Positions 1 to 10,500 of a DNA stretch of 64,000 bases are shown here, in pieces (position 1 is the first letter of the stretch; each line of letters begins with the position of its first letter). A program made the translations under genes and the position numbers. This DNA comes from Rhynchopus euleeides (lineage: Eukaryota > Euglenozoa > Diplonemea > Diplonemida > Diplonemidae). The stretch lies in assembly GCA_963210315.1 (NCBI GenBank), contig OY723237.1, positions 992,001 to 1,056,000 of the forward strand, written 5' to 3'. Below the pieces are notes generated by a model that had not been told where the DNA came from, did not search any database, and saw nothing but the letters and a program-made list of their open reading frames with translations.

Positions 1-203
1 CGAAGAAGGCTAGCGTGCGGGGGGTGCTGGGTGGGTGGGAGGAGTAGGTCGGGGAGTGGGGGAGGGGAGCGGTTGGCACGCCGCATCAAGAGAACAGAAG
101 GGCTGTGGGTGTGTGGGTGTGTATGTGACCCTATACATAAAAGTCATATGCACATGATCTCTCTTCTCTGCAATCGCACAGCGGTTGTGGTACTTTTTTT
201 TAT

Positions 204-1335
204 GGGTAAAGGACTAATTAGCCCACAACTTTTCCAGAAATGCCAGTTCAGGCCCAAACTTATTGTAAAATTCCAATGTAGACCACCACTTATTGGAAAA
301 TGCCAATTCAACCCAGCCACTTTTTCAAAAATGCCAATTCAACCCAACCACTTTTGTGAAAATTCCAATTCAACCCAACCAGCTGCTGAAGGCAAGAGAG
401 TCTTTTGGGGAGGCCCCTGAATACCCAGAAGGATTCAACATGGCTCTTGTTGAAATCCTTGTGCACCCGGATGTTGTTGGCAACATGCCTGGCGCACACC
501 ATTCAGGCAGGGCGGGGCAGCACTGCCGGAAGGGCCTCGAGGAGGCCCTTGTCCCGGTCCGGGGCACACGTTGTGCCCTCCCCCTCGCCAGGGGAAAGGG
601 CAGCTCTCACCTTTTCCAGAAACATCGTCCACCCGTCCTTGGAGCATTGGCCTGAGGCGCCCAAACGCCTCCTCCTCTGGACCCCATATGTGTGTTTTTA
701 CCGCTGCGAGGACTCTCATCGCCTTCTTCGAATCCGTCGTGTCGCCCCTGTCCGTGAGCAGAGCCCTCATGTGCGAGGGGGTCATGCGGGGATTTTCTCT
801 GACGCCTGCAAACTCCTTTCTCAAAGTGGTTGTCTCCCCGTATGTCTTGCGCTTGTGGTGTGCGGCAGTGCAGGTGTGTTCGGCGTGCAAATGGACAACA
901 ACCTCCCCCTCCTGGAGGGAGGCCGTCACACGGTACGGGCAACTTTCGTCAGAATCGTCTGACCCACAAATATGTGTCGTCCTGGTGGACTCGCACCTCG
1001 TCCTCTTTAGCGTCCTCTGCTGCTCTGCCGCTTGTATTGTGAGTGCGTCGTGCAGGGCTTCAATTGTAAAGAATGTGTCTCCGGTACCAACCATTGTGTT
1101 TTGTGAGGGGGGCATCCCTCCTGAGGTGTGGGGTGTGTGGGCGGAGGTGTACATCAGCGGTTGGGTTGAATTGGAATTTTCACAAAAGTGGTTGGGTTGA
1201 ATTGGCATTTTTGAAAAAGTGGCTGGGTTGAATTGGCATTTTCCAATAAGTGGTGGTCTACATTGGAATTTTACAATAAGTTTGGGCCTGAATTGGCATT
1301 TCTGGAAAAGTTGTGGGCTAATTAGTCCTTTACCC
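204..1335 (-). mobile_element. Non-autonomous MULE (Mutator-like) DNA transposon
   Basis: The two ends are 177-bp inverted repeats (204-380 and 1159-1335), essentially perfect and starting GGGTAAAGGACTAATTAG. They are flanked by an exact 9-bp direct repeat, TTTTTTTAT, at 195-203 and 1336-1344. Long inverted repeats with a 9-bp target duplication are the hallmark of Mutator-like elements. Inside the TIR is a degenerate subrepeat (AATGCCAATTCAACCCA). The interior carries a shortened transposase on the minus strand, so this is a deletion derivative that would need a full-length relative to move. It lies about 100 bp beyond the profilin stop codon. Confidence 0.9.
308..1208 (-). pseudogene. Internally deleted MULE transposase remnant
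   Basis: The minus-strand frame from 1208 contains a Cys/His segment (ESCPYRVTASLQ, then HLHAEHTC) typical of the zinc-binding N-terminal domain of MULE transposases. After about 150 residues the homology breaks off near 620. A different frame (308-502) then carries CARHVANNI, which resembles the C-x-x-H-x-x-N motif found after the catalytic domain in this family. The central DDE catalytic region is therefore missing and the two ends are joined out of frame. The first codons lie in the TIR. The family assignment also rests on the 9-bp target duplication and long TIRs. Confidence 0.6.
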
Positions 1336-1445
1336 TTTTTTTATTGTTGGTGTTGCTGTAACGGCTAGTTGCCCCACCAGCCTGTTGCTGTTTTGAGACA
1401 GCACAGCTCCAAATGAAGTATCAAAAGCAAATCAATTTGACACAC

Positions 1446-1786
1446 TCAGTAACCCTGCTCCACAAGGTACATGCAGAGACCCTCTGTTGCCATGTTGCAC
1501 CCGCCAGGCGTCATGCCTTCACTATAGAGGCCAATGACAATACAATACCCGCTCTTCGCGATGCACACGCCTGCAGAGCCCTTCTTCGCATAGACGATAC
1601 CCTCGTCCATCATGGCACGGAGGCAGAAGTACTTCACAGAACTCAGGACGACACCGTTCTGCACGAAGGTCCCTTCGTCCTCAGCAACCATCGCGTTTGC
1701 GATTGCTGTCATCTCGGCCTGGGTGATGTTGAGGCAAGGGCTGTAAGCCAGCACCTGGCCCGGCGGGTCGGCAGAGAGGACGATTC
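1446..1786 (-). CDS. Profilin, exon 2 (C-terminal part)
   Basis: This exon encodes residues 23-135 of a 135-aa profilin, an actin-monomer and poly-proline binding protein of the cytoplasm. The end of the protein has the classic profilin C-terminal pattern: MTPGGCNMATEGL, then YLVEQGY and a TGA stop. A central VVLSSVKYFCLRAM segment fits the beta-sheet core. The acceptor is a clean pyrimidine-rich AG at 1788-1787. The exon begins with GA, which completes a glycine codon split across the intron (phase 1) and matches exon 1 exactly. Exon 1 lies 8.9 kb away at 10640-10706, because a LINE occupies the intron. Length and motifs are normal for the family. Expression across the long intron is not shown. 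Confidence 0.88.
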
Positions 1787-1964
1787 CTGCATGGGGGTAG
1801 TGGGGTGTTGGCGTGTTGGGGTGGGGCGGGGTGGGCGACATGCACCCGATCCTGTGGCAACCAAAGCATGCCCTCCGAGCAGCGGGTCGGAGGGTGGGGG
1901 CTTTTTAAAAGCGATCTGTGGTCCCCCAGACAGACGAGGATCAGTCCTCTGTGACGCGCTTATG

Positions 1965-1988
1965 CTTTCGCGCACACACACACACACA
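1965..1988. repeat. (CA)n microsatellite at LINE 5' junction
   Basis: About eight CA units lie directly before the LINE 5' end, and a matching run follows its 3' end (10609-10626). The pair behaves like a target-site duplication of a microsatellite inside the profilin intron. Confidence 0.7.
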
Positions 1989-2014
1989 GGAGGAGAGAGG
2001 GATACACGGGCAGG

Positions 2015-4486
2015 ATGTCACAGGCCGACCTCCACGGGGTCTCCTCCGGTAACACCGGCCCCCAGGCCGGTGGCCAACAGGCCGCCCCCCTGCCCCCCCT
2101 CGTTTTCAACGAACCCCGGGAATACACCCTCGGGCCCCTCCCCCCCCTGTACCGCGCGGCGCATGTCCGCGCCATCCTCCGCCACCTCCAGTGGGAGGCG
2201 CATGTCGAGGAGCCGAAGGACGGCGTAGCCGTCATCATCGCGGACAGCCCCCCCCCCTCTGGCACCCCCCCCACATGGTCGGTGCAGGTGAACGGCAAGG
2301 CCGTGGCTCTCACGGACACGGCGTTGCTGGAGGAGGAGAAGCGGCGGCAGGCGGAGGAGCGGAAGAAGGGAGAGGAGCTGGACCGCCTCAAGAGGCGGTA
2401 CGATGGCCTCCAGGCCAGAGTGCGGGAAGAGCGCGAGGCGGCGGCGAAGGCGGGCCGGGCCGCCAAGTCCAGGACGCACCTGGGGAAGACCGGACGCGGG
2501 GGTGGCGCCGCGGCGGCCGCGCAGCAGCACGCGCAGCAGGCCCGCCAGCGTGTGGAGCGGCTCCAGAAGGACCTGGAGCGTCTGGGCCGCCGCCTCGTGG
2601 CCCTCGGCCACGACCCCGCCGCAACCACCGCCGCCGCCACCGCAGCCGACCCTGGCGCCGGCGCCACGCAGGACGGCGTACCCGCGCTGCAGCAGGAGGT
2701 GCAGCGCCTGCACGATCTGCTCAAGGAGCAGCAGAGGCAGCAGGACCAGCAGCGACAGCGCCTTGAGCAACAACTCGCTACACAACAAGGCCACCAGCAG
2801 GCGGCCACGCAAGGGGAGCGCGCCGAAGTGCGGCGACTTCAACAGGAGCTTGGGGAGCAGAAGGCAGCCGCGCAGGGGGAGCGCGCCGAGGTACGGCGAC
2901 TCCAGCAGCAGCTCGGGGAGCAGCAGGCCCGGCAGGATGAGCTCCTGCAGCGCCTGGCAGCCCAGCAGCGCCAGCTGGACGACCTCCAGGAGCGTCCCGC
3001 CGCGACTCCCCCCCAGCCTGGCACACCGAAGGCTGTGCGCGAGCTGAAGGCGCAGCTGGAGGGGCAGGGCGTGGAGCACGCCCGAGTGCACGGGGAGCTG
3101 CGCGGCCTGCTTGTTGGCCTGCGCAAGGACGCGGAGAGCGGCCTCGGGGAAGAGCGCCGCAGGGGTGAGGCCCTCGGCGGGAGGGCGGCGACGCTGGAGG
3201 CGAGCCTTCGGGCAGTGCGGGAGCAGCTGCAGCAGCACACCACCCGCCACGACCAGAGCGAGGAGCACCGCCACGCCCTGCTCGCGGAGGTGCAGGGGGC
3301 CCGGGAAGCGATGCTGGGGCTGCAGGGGAGCGTGGGGGAGGCGCAGCAGGCACTGCCCCAGCTCCAGGCGAAGTCCCTGCAGACGGGCATGAGCGGCCTC
3401 CGCAAGGAGTTCAAGTCCTTCAAGGACGAACAGAAGCGGGTGAGCAGCGCGGGACAGGCGGAGGTCGCCCGCATCACGGCCGCGCTAGGTGAGCAGCAAC
3501 AGCAAGGGGTGGAGCTGCTGTCGCGGTTGGCCGCCGTCGCCGAGGAGGGGCGCCTCAGCCAAGCCCAGGCGGACGCGCGCCTGACAGCCGCCCTCGCCGA
3601 CGTGCAGGCGACAGCGCAGGCGACTGCGGACGGCCTGCGGGCTGCGAGCGAGCAGCAGCTGGGCGAGCTCCGGGAGGAGCTGGGCAGGCAGCGCGTGGGC
3701 AATGACGCCCAGCAGGCAATGGTGGCAGACGGGCGGCGGCAGCTGGAGGGGATGCGCGCCGAGCTCGCTGAATCACAGCGGGCAGTCGCGGAGGAGACGA
3801 GGGCGCACCTCGCCGAGCTCCACCACCACTACCATGCCCAGCCCGCCCGGGGGAGGCCAGGTGAGCAGCGCAGGAGCCGGTGCCGCTCCCCGCGGCGGGC
3901 CCGCAACCGCGAGGGCAGGGACACCTCCAGGGAACGGGAGAGGGCCTCGGCGACCCTGCAAGAGGTCATCCGCGAGGATGTGCAGGTGAGGGAGGCGCTG
4001 CGCCATGCTACGGCAACGGCAGCAACAACAACAGCAACAACGGCGCCACCCCCCCCAGTGGCGGCAACAGCGGAGCCGGCCCAGACCAAAACGGCAATCG
4101 CGCCACCACCGGCAGGGGCTGACCAACCTGCCCCCACAGCCAACGCTGACCTCGAACCCCCCGCGTCTGATAGCAACAACAACACCACCACCGCCACCTC
4201 CGCAGCGCCCGCAGCCGCCCCTGCGCCCGGGGATACACCCGTGCCCGCACCGCAGCAGCAGCAGCCTGACCCTGGATGCGGAGGCGAAGGGCAGCCCCCG
4301 GCGTCCGAGCAGCTACCCCCCCCTCAGCAACCCGCGCCCGGGAACAAAGGGGCCGAGGCCGGACAAGGGGACGCGGCAGCTGATCAGGACGTCACCGACA
4401 CACCCCGAGTGGCGGGAAAGGGCGCGGGCAAGAACGGCAAGGCACCCCTACTGTGGAGGGGGGCTAAGCGCTACACCCCCTACTAG
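2015..4486 (+). CDS. LINE ORF1, Gln-rich coiled-coil protein
   Basis: This 823-aa protein starts 26 nt into the element. Residues about 105-700 are a long coiled coil rich in Gln, Glu, Arg and Ala, with repeated blocks such as GERAEVRRLQQ at about residues 265-310. The segment from about 660 to 790 is Pro/Ala/Thr-rich and low in complexity. The C-terminus is basic (KGAGKNGK). ORF1 proteins of LINEs are usually RNA-binding and multimerise through coiled coils, and that role is inferred here. I see no CCHC knuckle or RRM. It ends at a UAG (4484-4486) in the same frame as ORF2, with no intervening stop. Confidence 0.75.
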   Translation: MSQADLHGVSSGNTGPQAGGQQAAPLPPLVFNEPREYTLGPLPPLYRAAHVRAILRHLQWEAHVEEPKDGVAVIIADSPPPSGTPPTWSVQVNGKAVALTDTALLEEEKRRQAEERKKGEELDRLKRRYDGLQARVREEREAAAKAGRAAKSRTHLGKTGRGGGAAAAAQQHAQQARQRVERLQKDLERLGRRLVALGHDPAATTAAATAADPGAGATQDGVPALQQEVQRLHDLLKEQQRQQDQQRQRLEQQLATQQGHQQAATQGERAEVRRLQQELGEQKAAAQGERAEVRRLQQQLGEQQARQDELLQRLAAQQRQLDDLQERPAATPPQPGTPKAVRELKAQLEGQGVEHARVHGELRGLLVGLRKDAESGLGEERRRGEALGGRAATLEASLRAVREQLQQHTTRHDQSEEHRHALLAEVQGAREAMLGLQGSVGEAQQALPQLQAKSLQTGMSGLRKEFKSFKDEQKRVSSAGQAEVARITAALGEQQQQGVELLSRLAAVAEEGRLSQAQADARLTAALADVQATAQATADGLRAASEQQLGELREELGRQRVGNDAQQAMVADGRRQLEGMRAELAESQRAVAEETRAHLAELHHHYHAQPARGRPGEQRRSRCRSPRRARNREGRDTSRERERASATLQEVIREDVQVREALRHATATAATTTATTAPPPPVAATAEPAQTKTAIAPPPAGADQPAPTANADLEPPASDSNNNTTTATSAAPAAAPAPGDTPVPAPQQQQPDPGCGGEGQPPASEQLPPPQQPAPGNKGAEAGQGDAAADQDVTDTPRVAGKGAGKNGKAPLLWRGAKRYTPY

Positions 4487-4503
4487 GGGGTGAGGCGCCC
4501 CCT
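4484..4503 (+). promoter_or_regulatory. Possible UAG readthrough signal between LINE ORFs
   Basis: The ORF1 stop codon is UAG followed by GGG GTG, and ORF2 continues in the same frame for 2019 codons. Bases 4485-4490 (AGGGGG) can pair perfectly with 4498-4503 (CCCCCT) across a 7-nt loop. This gives a strong hairpin at the stop codon, and further G-runs nearby offer alternative pairings. ORF2 has no in-frame ATG until 4805. Readthrough, or termination and restart, is an inference. Confidence 0.4.
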
Positions 4504-7500
4504 CAAGGGGGGACCCGGCCTACACCCTAAGGCTTCCGGTTCCCCCGGCGGGGGCGCCGACCAGGGGATAGGGGGAGCGCCCGTGGCGCAGCACCCTCTC
4601 GCCGCCGGCGAACCCTCCCCACAACCCCCCCATAGAGAACCAAAACCCGCAGGGACAGGAGTAACCTCTGCGGGGCCTTTAGATAGAGCGAGAGTGCATA
4701 GAAGCCACGCCCCTGGGGCAGGAGAACCCCGGGGGCTCCGGGGAGGAGGGGGACAGGAGTACTCCCCCTCCTCAGTAGAGCAGGACGACCGATGGCTGGC
4801 AGAGATGGCGCAACGACTGCTGGCAGTGCGTGAGGCGGTGGCAAAAGACGGCAACTGCCAATACACCGGCCTCGCGGTGCAATGTGCGGGATGGACGGCG
4901 GCCTCTCTCAGAGCAGCTGTAGTCGAAGCCCTGGGACAGGACGCCGAGAGGCGAGCAACCTACGCGCCCGATATAGATGACCCCCGGGCACCCCCGTCCT
5001 ACGACGACTACATCGCGGCGCAGGCACAGAGCGGGGTCTACGGGGACGGGGCTACACTCAGGGTAGCGGCTGAGGTGTTGGGGGCCCAGATGTGGGTCCT
5101 CGGCACTACGGATAGGCTGCACCTGGGGCGCGTCGGGTCAGGCGACAAAGTGATATGCCTCACGTGGAGGCCCTTCCACTACGACGTGCTGCGCATCCCC
5201 CTCACGCTAGCCAGGGAGTTAGCAGCCTCCACGACAAACAGATGGAAACTCCCCACCGCGACTCCCACTCCTCCTCCTGTAGCTCCAACCGCAACCGCCG
5301 CTACCACAATCTCCCCGATACGCGGCCCTGCTCCCAGGCCGCCGTCGCGACGCCCCGCGCCGCGGCCAGCGTCTCCTGGGGTACTCAGGGTGGCGTCAGC
5401 CAACGTCACGTCGCTGTCAACCCACTTGTGTGATGTGGCGGACCTGAAGGCAGACGTTGTGGCCCTGCAAGAAACGCGTGTCCCGGACCCCAGCAAGGGC
5501 ACGCTCAGCAGCTACTTCGCGGCCCACGGCTGGTCCATGCACTGGGGTAAGGGCATGCCCAAAGTCAAGGGGGCCAATGGCTACGAGCAGACCCGACCCG
5601 GAGGAGTGGCAGTCATGGCAAAAGAGGGCCTGGTAGCGCAAGTGGTGCAACCGAAGACCAAGCTGGAAAAGAAGCTGCATGACAGTACCCGCCTGGTACA
5701 CGTGGTGCTCGCAACCAGTAACGGCAAGACAGCGCTCCACATCCTGTGCGTTTATGGTCACTCTGGGATGGAGGTGCGAGTGCAGCGGGAGACCCTCCTG
5801 CAGGAGGCGCTGGACCTCGCAGCCGGCCTGGGGCAGGTGCCCGTGTTGCTGCTGGGGGACCTCAACACCAACCCGGAGACCAGTGCCGTCCTATCCCAGG
5901 CGTGCCGGGTGGGTGGTTGGACCGATGCGGCGGTCTCATACGCAGAGCTGAAACAGCAGGAAGTTCGGAACACCTGCTGGGCATCGAAGGAAGGCACCAG
6001 ACTGGACATCTGCCTGCTGAACCCCTGCGCGGCGCCGGCCTTGCGCTCCGTCGAGGTGGCAGAAAAGGGCGAATACGGCATCCCCACGCACTGCCCGCTC
6101 TTCGTCGACCTCGACCTCGCCGCCTTCCGCCGACCGAAGCAAATCTGCATCCTCCCCGCCCCCTTTCCTAAGTGCAAGCCCACGCTCGGGGGCGCTGCCG
6201 CCAGAGAGGTGCTGCTGGATGTGCTAACCGCAGAGAAAACGAAAAAGGGTGCAACAGGAGCGCAACTCCTCCGCCGGGCCTCAGCCTGCAGCGAGAACTT
6301 CCTGAAGCGTGTCCACGTGGGCCAACTCGGAAGGCAGGAAGCGGCGTACACGGGCAGGGCGGAGGGCTACCACATGCAGCAGTCGAGGGTGGCCACCAAA
6401 CACCGCCCCGCCTCCGCCCGAGGAGCGGGCGACAAGAACACCCGGGCGAAGGACAAGCTGTTGGGGAACCTCCGGACCCTCATCCTGGAGGGCCGCCACC
6501 GACTGCTGGAGTCTGCGCCATACCCCCCCACACCCAACGAAGAGCACGCCTGGGACGCTGCGAAGAAGCGGCTGAAGGGAGGGGGCCTTCCCCCGGGGCT
6601 GGAGGCGGCGCTGGCGGGCACCACCTCACAACTGCCGGACCTCGAGACGATGGAGATGGCCCTTGTCGCCCTGGAGGGATCTCAGCGAGGCATGTTCGAC
6701 GCGCTCCGCGACGAAAGACTCCGCACGTGGAAGGCGAGGATGCAGAAGGCCTGGACGCAGGAGGCGGGGATAGTGTTCTCGTACCTCGCAGACCGCTTCT
6801 GCGCCCCTACCACCTTCATGCGCCGCGAGGATGGCTCCTTCACGGCCTGCCCCAAGGAGGCGGATGAACTGCTGAGGAGCGATACTGCGTGGGGGGGCTA
6901 CTTCCGGAAGTATGCGACGACGCCTGAGCCTCGCTGGGACACCTTCCGACAGAGGTACAGCGACTTCCTCCCTGACCCGGCCGAGATGGAGTGTAAGACC
7001 ATTACGGCAGAAGACGTTGGGACAGCGCTGGCTAAAATGTCTACATCCACCTCGCCGGGCCTACACGGCTGGAGGGTGCACGAGCTGCGGCAACTCCCAG
7101 GGGACCTCCTCAAGTTGTTCGCGGAGGTGTTCAATGAGGTCGAGAGATCGGGCGAATGGCCGGAGCAGCTGATGCACGCCATGATTTGCCTCATTCCCAA
7201 GCCCGGCAGCTCAGGTGAGCCGCTGTCGCAGCGCCCCATCAGCATCACTCCCGTGCTGTACAGGGTGTGGGCAGCAATCCGAGTGAAGCCTGCGCTGAAG
7301 TGGCTGGAGAGCATTGCGCCTGAGGACTTGCACGGATGCAGACCTGGCCACGGCGCGGAGGACCTCATCTGGCACCTGGCAGCACGGATCGAAGAGGCCC
7401 ACCTCACAGGACAGCCACTGTACGGTGTCGCCCTAGACTTTAAGAAATGCTTCGACACGGTGCCGATTGACCTGACCTTCTGTCTAGCTGCGGAGCTCGG

Positions 7501-10500
7501 CTTCGACGGCCGAGTCCTGCGCACCCTGCGGGCAGCGTACGGGTCAATGCAGCGGCACTTCCGGGTAAGCGGCACTATCGGAGAGGGCTTCCTGCCAACC
7601 AACGGCATCATGCAGGGCTGCCCCATTAGCGTCGTGCTGATCAACGTGCTGGTGGGTGTATGGATGCGCATGGCGGAGCACCGGCAGGGCACGAGGGCGT
7701 TGTCGTTTGTGGACGATGTGTACGCGGTGACCCCCAGCCCGGGGACCTTGCAAGCAGTGGTGGATGACTCTGCAGATTTCTCCCACGATACCGGGATGGT
7801 AATATGCGCAGAGGTCAAGTCACATGTCTTCTCGACGTCCCCCGAGCCGTTGACCCCGATAGTCTACCGGACACGGGACGGCACGGCTACCCCCCTTCGA
7901 CAGCGCGATAGCTTCGACTGCCTCGGGGCCATGCTGCATGCGCGCCCGCTCGAGGGACCCGAGGTGCCCAAATCGGAGCGCGTCGCCCGCCGAAAAGAGG
8001 GCGCAGAGCAGAACCTGCGCAGGACCTCGGCACTGCCCCTACCGGTGCAGTGGAAGGGGCAGGCAGCAGCGATGACAGCGGGGTCCAGGCTCTACTACGA
8101 CGCCCTGGTCACCCGCTGGGAGGACGCCGACATCAGGCGATGGAGGGGGCTCTTCGTCGCCGCGCTGTGGTCCGGACCCCCCCGCAGGGCGCGGGAGGCT
8201 GTGCTGGATGTCCTCCACCATGCACATCGGGTGGACCCCGCCGTCGCCCCCCGCTACCGGCAGATCACCACCTGGGCCATGCAGGTCAAGAAGTGGGGCC
8301 GCTGCAGGGTTCTGTCTGAGACGGCTTGGGATAGCAGAGTGAGGCTTACAGGGACAGGCCCCTTTGCGCTTTTCCGAGCGGCCCTTCGGTGGATAGGATG
8401 GAGCTGGAGCACGGCGACCACCCTATCTTACACTGATGAAGCGGGACGGAGCATAGTCTTCGACCCCACCGCAGCAACAACGAGCGGATGGGGGATCTTC
8501 GCTCATGACCTCCGCCAGGCCCTACGTACACAGGTGGCCAAGGCGCTGGCTGGTCGTCGTGACGACTTTGCGGGCGCTCAGCACGGCATCGACGGGCAAG
8601 CCACACGCTGCGTCCTGGAGGGAGAGGGCGCCGCGGTCACGGGATACCAACGGGGCCTCCTTCGTTCCGTCATTGCAGGGGCGGTGCCTGTCCGAGGGCG
8701 CACGGGGCAGGGCGGGATCTGCCGATACTGCAACGCAGGCACCCCCGAGACGGTGATGCACCTATGGTGGGAGTGCTCCGCGTGGGACCCAATCCGACAA
8801 AACCACCCCATTACGGCTGTGGACCGGTCAACCTGGCCACCTTGCTTGGCGTTATGCGGGGTGGCGCCCGCCTTTAGACACGGCATCCCGGAGGACAGGC
8901 AGCCCCTGCCACTATCCTTCGCACGCAGGGTGGATATAGTGGCGCAGCTGCACCGCTACTTCATTGCAATCCTCTCGGCGCGGCAGGAGAAAGATGGACT
9001 GCTCGACCGCTCCGCGCGCCACCACCGCACCCTTCACTATCCATGGGGGTGGTGCACGCCCAACCCCGAACGGGCCTGCATCCCTGTGCGGGCGCCGTCC
9101 ACTGTCAAACAGACGTGGGGCAAGCGCCCCCCGGAGCTGTGGGTGGCCCTCTGCGACTGGCTGCGGGGCCTGAAATGGGGGCCGCAGGGAGGGGAGCACA
9201 CCGTGACCCTCATGGAGTTGGCTGTCGACTTTGAGCTGTCGACCGGCCTCACCCTCCCAGAAGTCGAAACGCGCCGCATCCGCCCCCACACACCTGACCC
9301 CCCTGAGAGGGGGCCGCGGGAGGCCCGCCCACGCATCCCCGAGGACACAGCCCCGGGGCTCACCCTCTACTTCGACGGCGGAGCAAGGGACAACGGCACC
9401 CCCTTCGCCCTGGCGGGTGCAGGTGCGGTGCTCTACCGAGACGGCCTCAAGGTGTCGGAAGAGATCCTCCCTCTGCTGAACGTACGCAGCAACAACATCG
9501 CTGAGTACGAAGGGGTTCGAGCGGGCCTACGGCTGCTCAGAAGGGGCGACCCGCCCCCTGAGGGGAACGTTACGGTGCGGGGTGACTCGCAGGTGGTGCT
9601 GCGACACCTAAAAGGGGAAGCGGTTTGCCGCGATAAATCCCTCCGCCCCCTCTTCCTCAGCACGGCACGGCTGGCTGCCGACCTCGGGCCCCGGATCACC
9701 CTTACGTATGAGCACGTGAAAAGGGAGCTCAACGTCGATGCGGACGCCCTCAGCAACGCCGCCATGGACGAGGCTGAGAGGCAGGGGGAGACCTCGCAGG
9801 AGCAGCTGCGGCAGGACTTCGCAGCCTTCCAGAAGAGCATCCTGGGCAAGGCTCACTCGTTGAGGCAGCTCTGCGAGGTGGTGCGCAAGACTTCCAAGCA
9901 ACCATGGCACTGTGGCCACACTGCGAGCTCCACTGTCCTCACCGCGATCGGGGGAACCGTGGCAGGGGGCCTGTCCAGGAGAGCCCAGCTCAGCCCAGCC
10001 ACCGAGTCGGTGATGCGCAGCCTCCAAGCGCACACGGCAGGCCCGGGCTTGAACCAGCGGGACACAGCCTTCCACTCCCGCGGCATGGCGTGGGCCGCAA
10101 CCTTCGCACCGCAGCCCCACTACCCAGAGGGGTGGCAGCAAGCGGCCCAGCAATGGACTGCCAGCAGCCGGCAAGCCAACGCCCGGACAGGACGGTCATG
10201 GGAACGACGGGGCGCTGCTCCCCGGACTGCCCCCCCTGGAGCCAGACGGAACGCGAAGATGCTTACCTGCGCTCTGCACTGGAAACCCCGCTGCGTGGAC
10301 TGCCGGCGCCGGCGCCTCTCGGAAGAGGACTGCTGCCGGGACCACCACGGGAAGAACGACGGCTTGCAAGTCACCATGGAATTTTGCAAGACGCATCGCA
10401 TGGGCCGGTGCGGGGACTGCCACAGCAGTGCGAAATCACTCACACACTGTTGCGGCACGCACCACGCTGGCTATGCCTCACGCCCTCCTCGGAGTGGCAC

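Noticed and set aside
1413-2228. 271-aa plus-strand ORF
   Set aside because: It is the antisense shadow of profilin exon 2 and runs on into the LINE.
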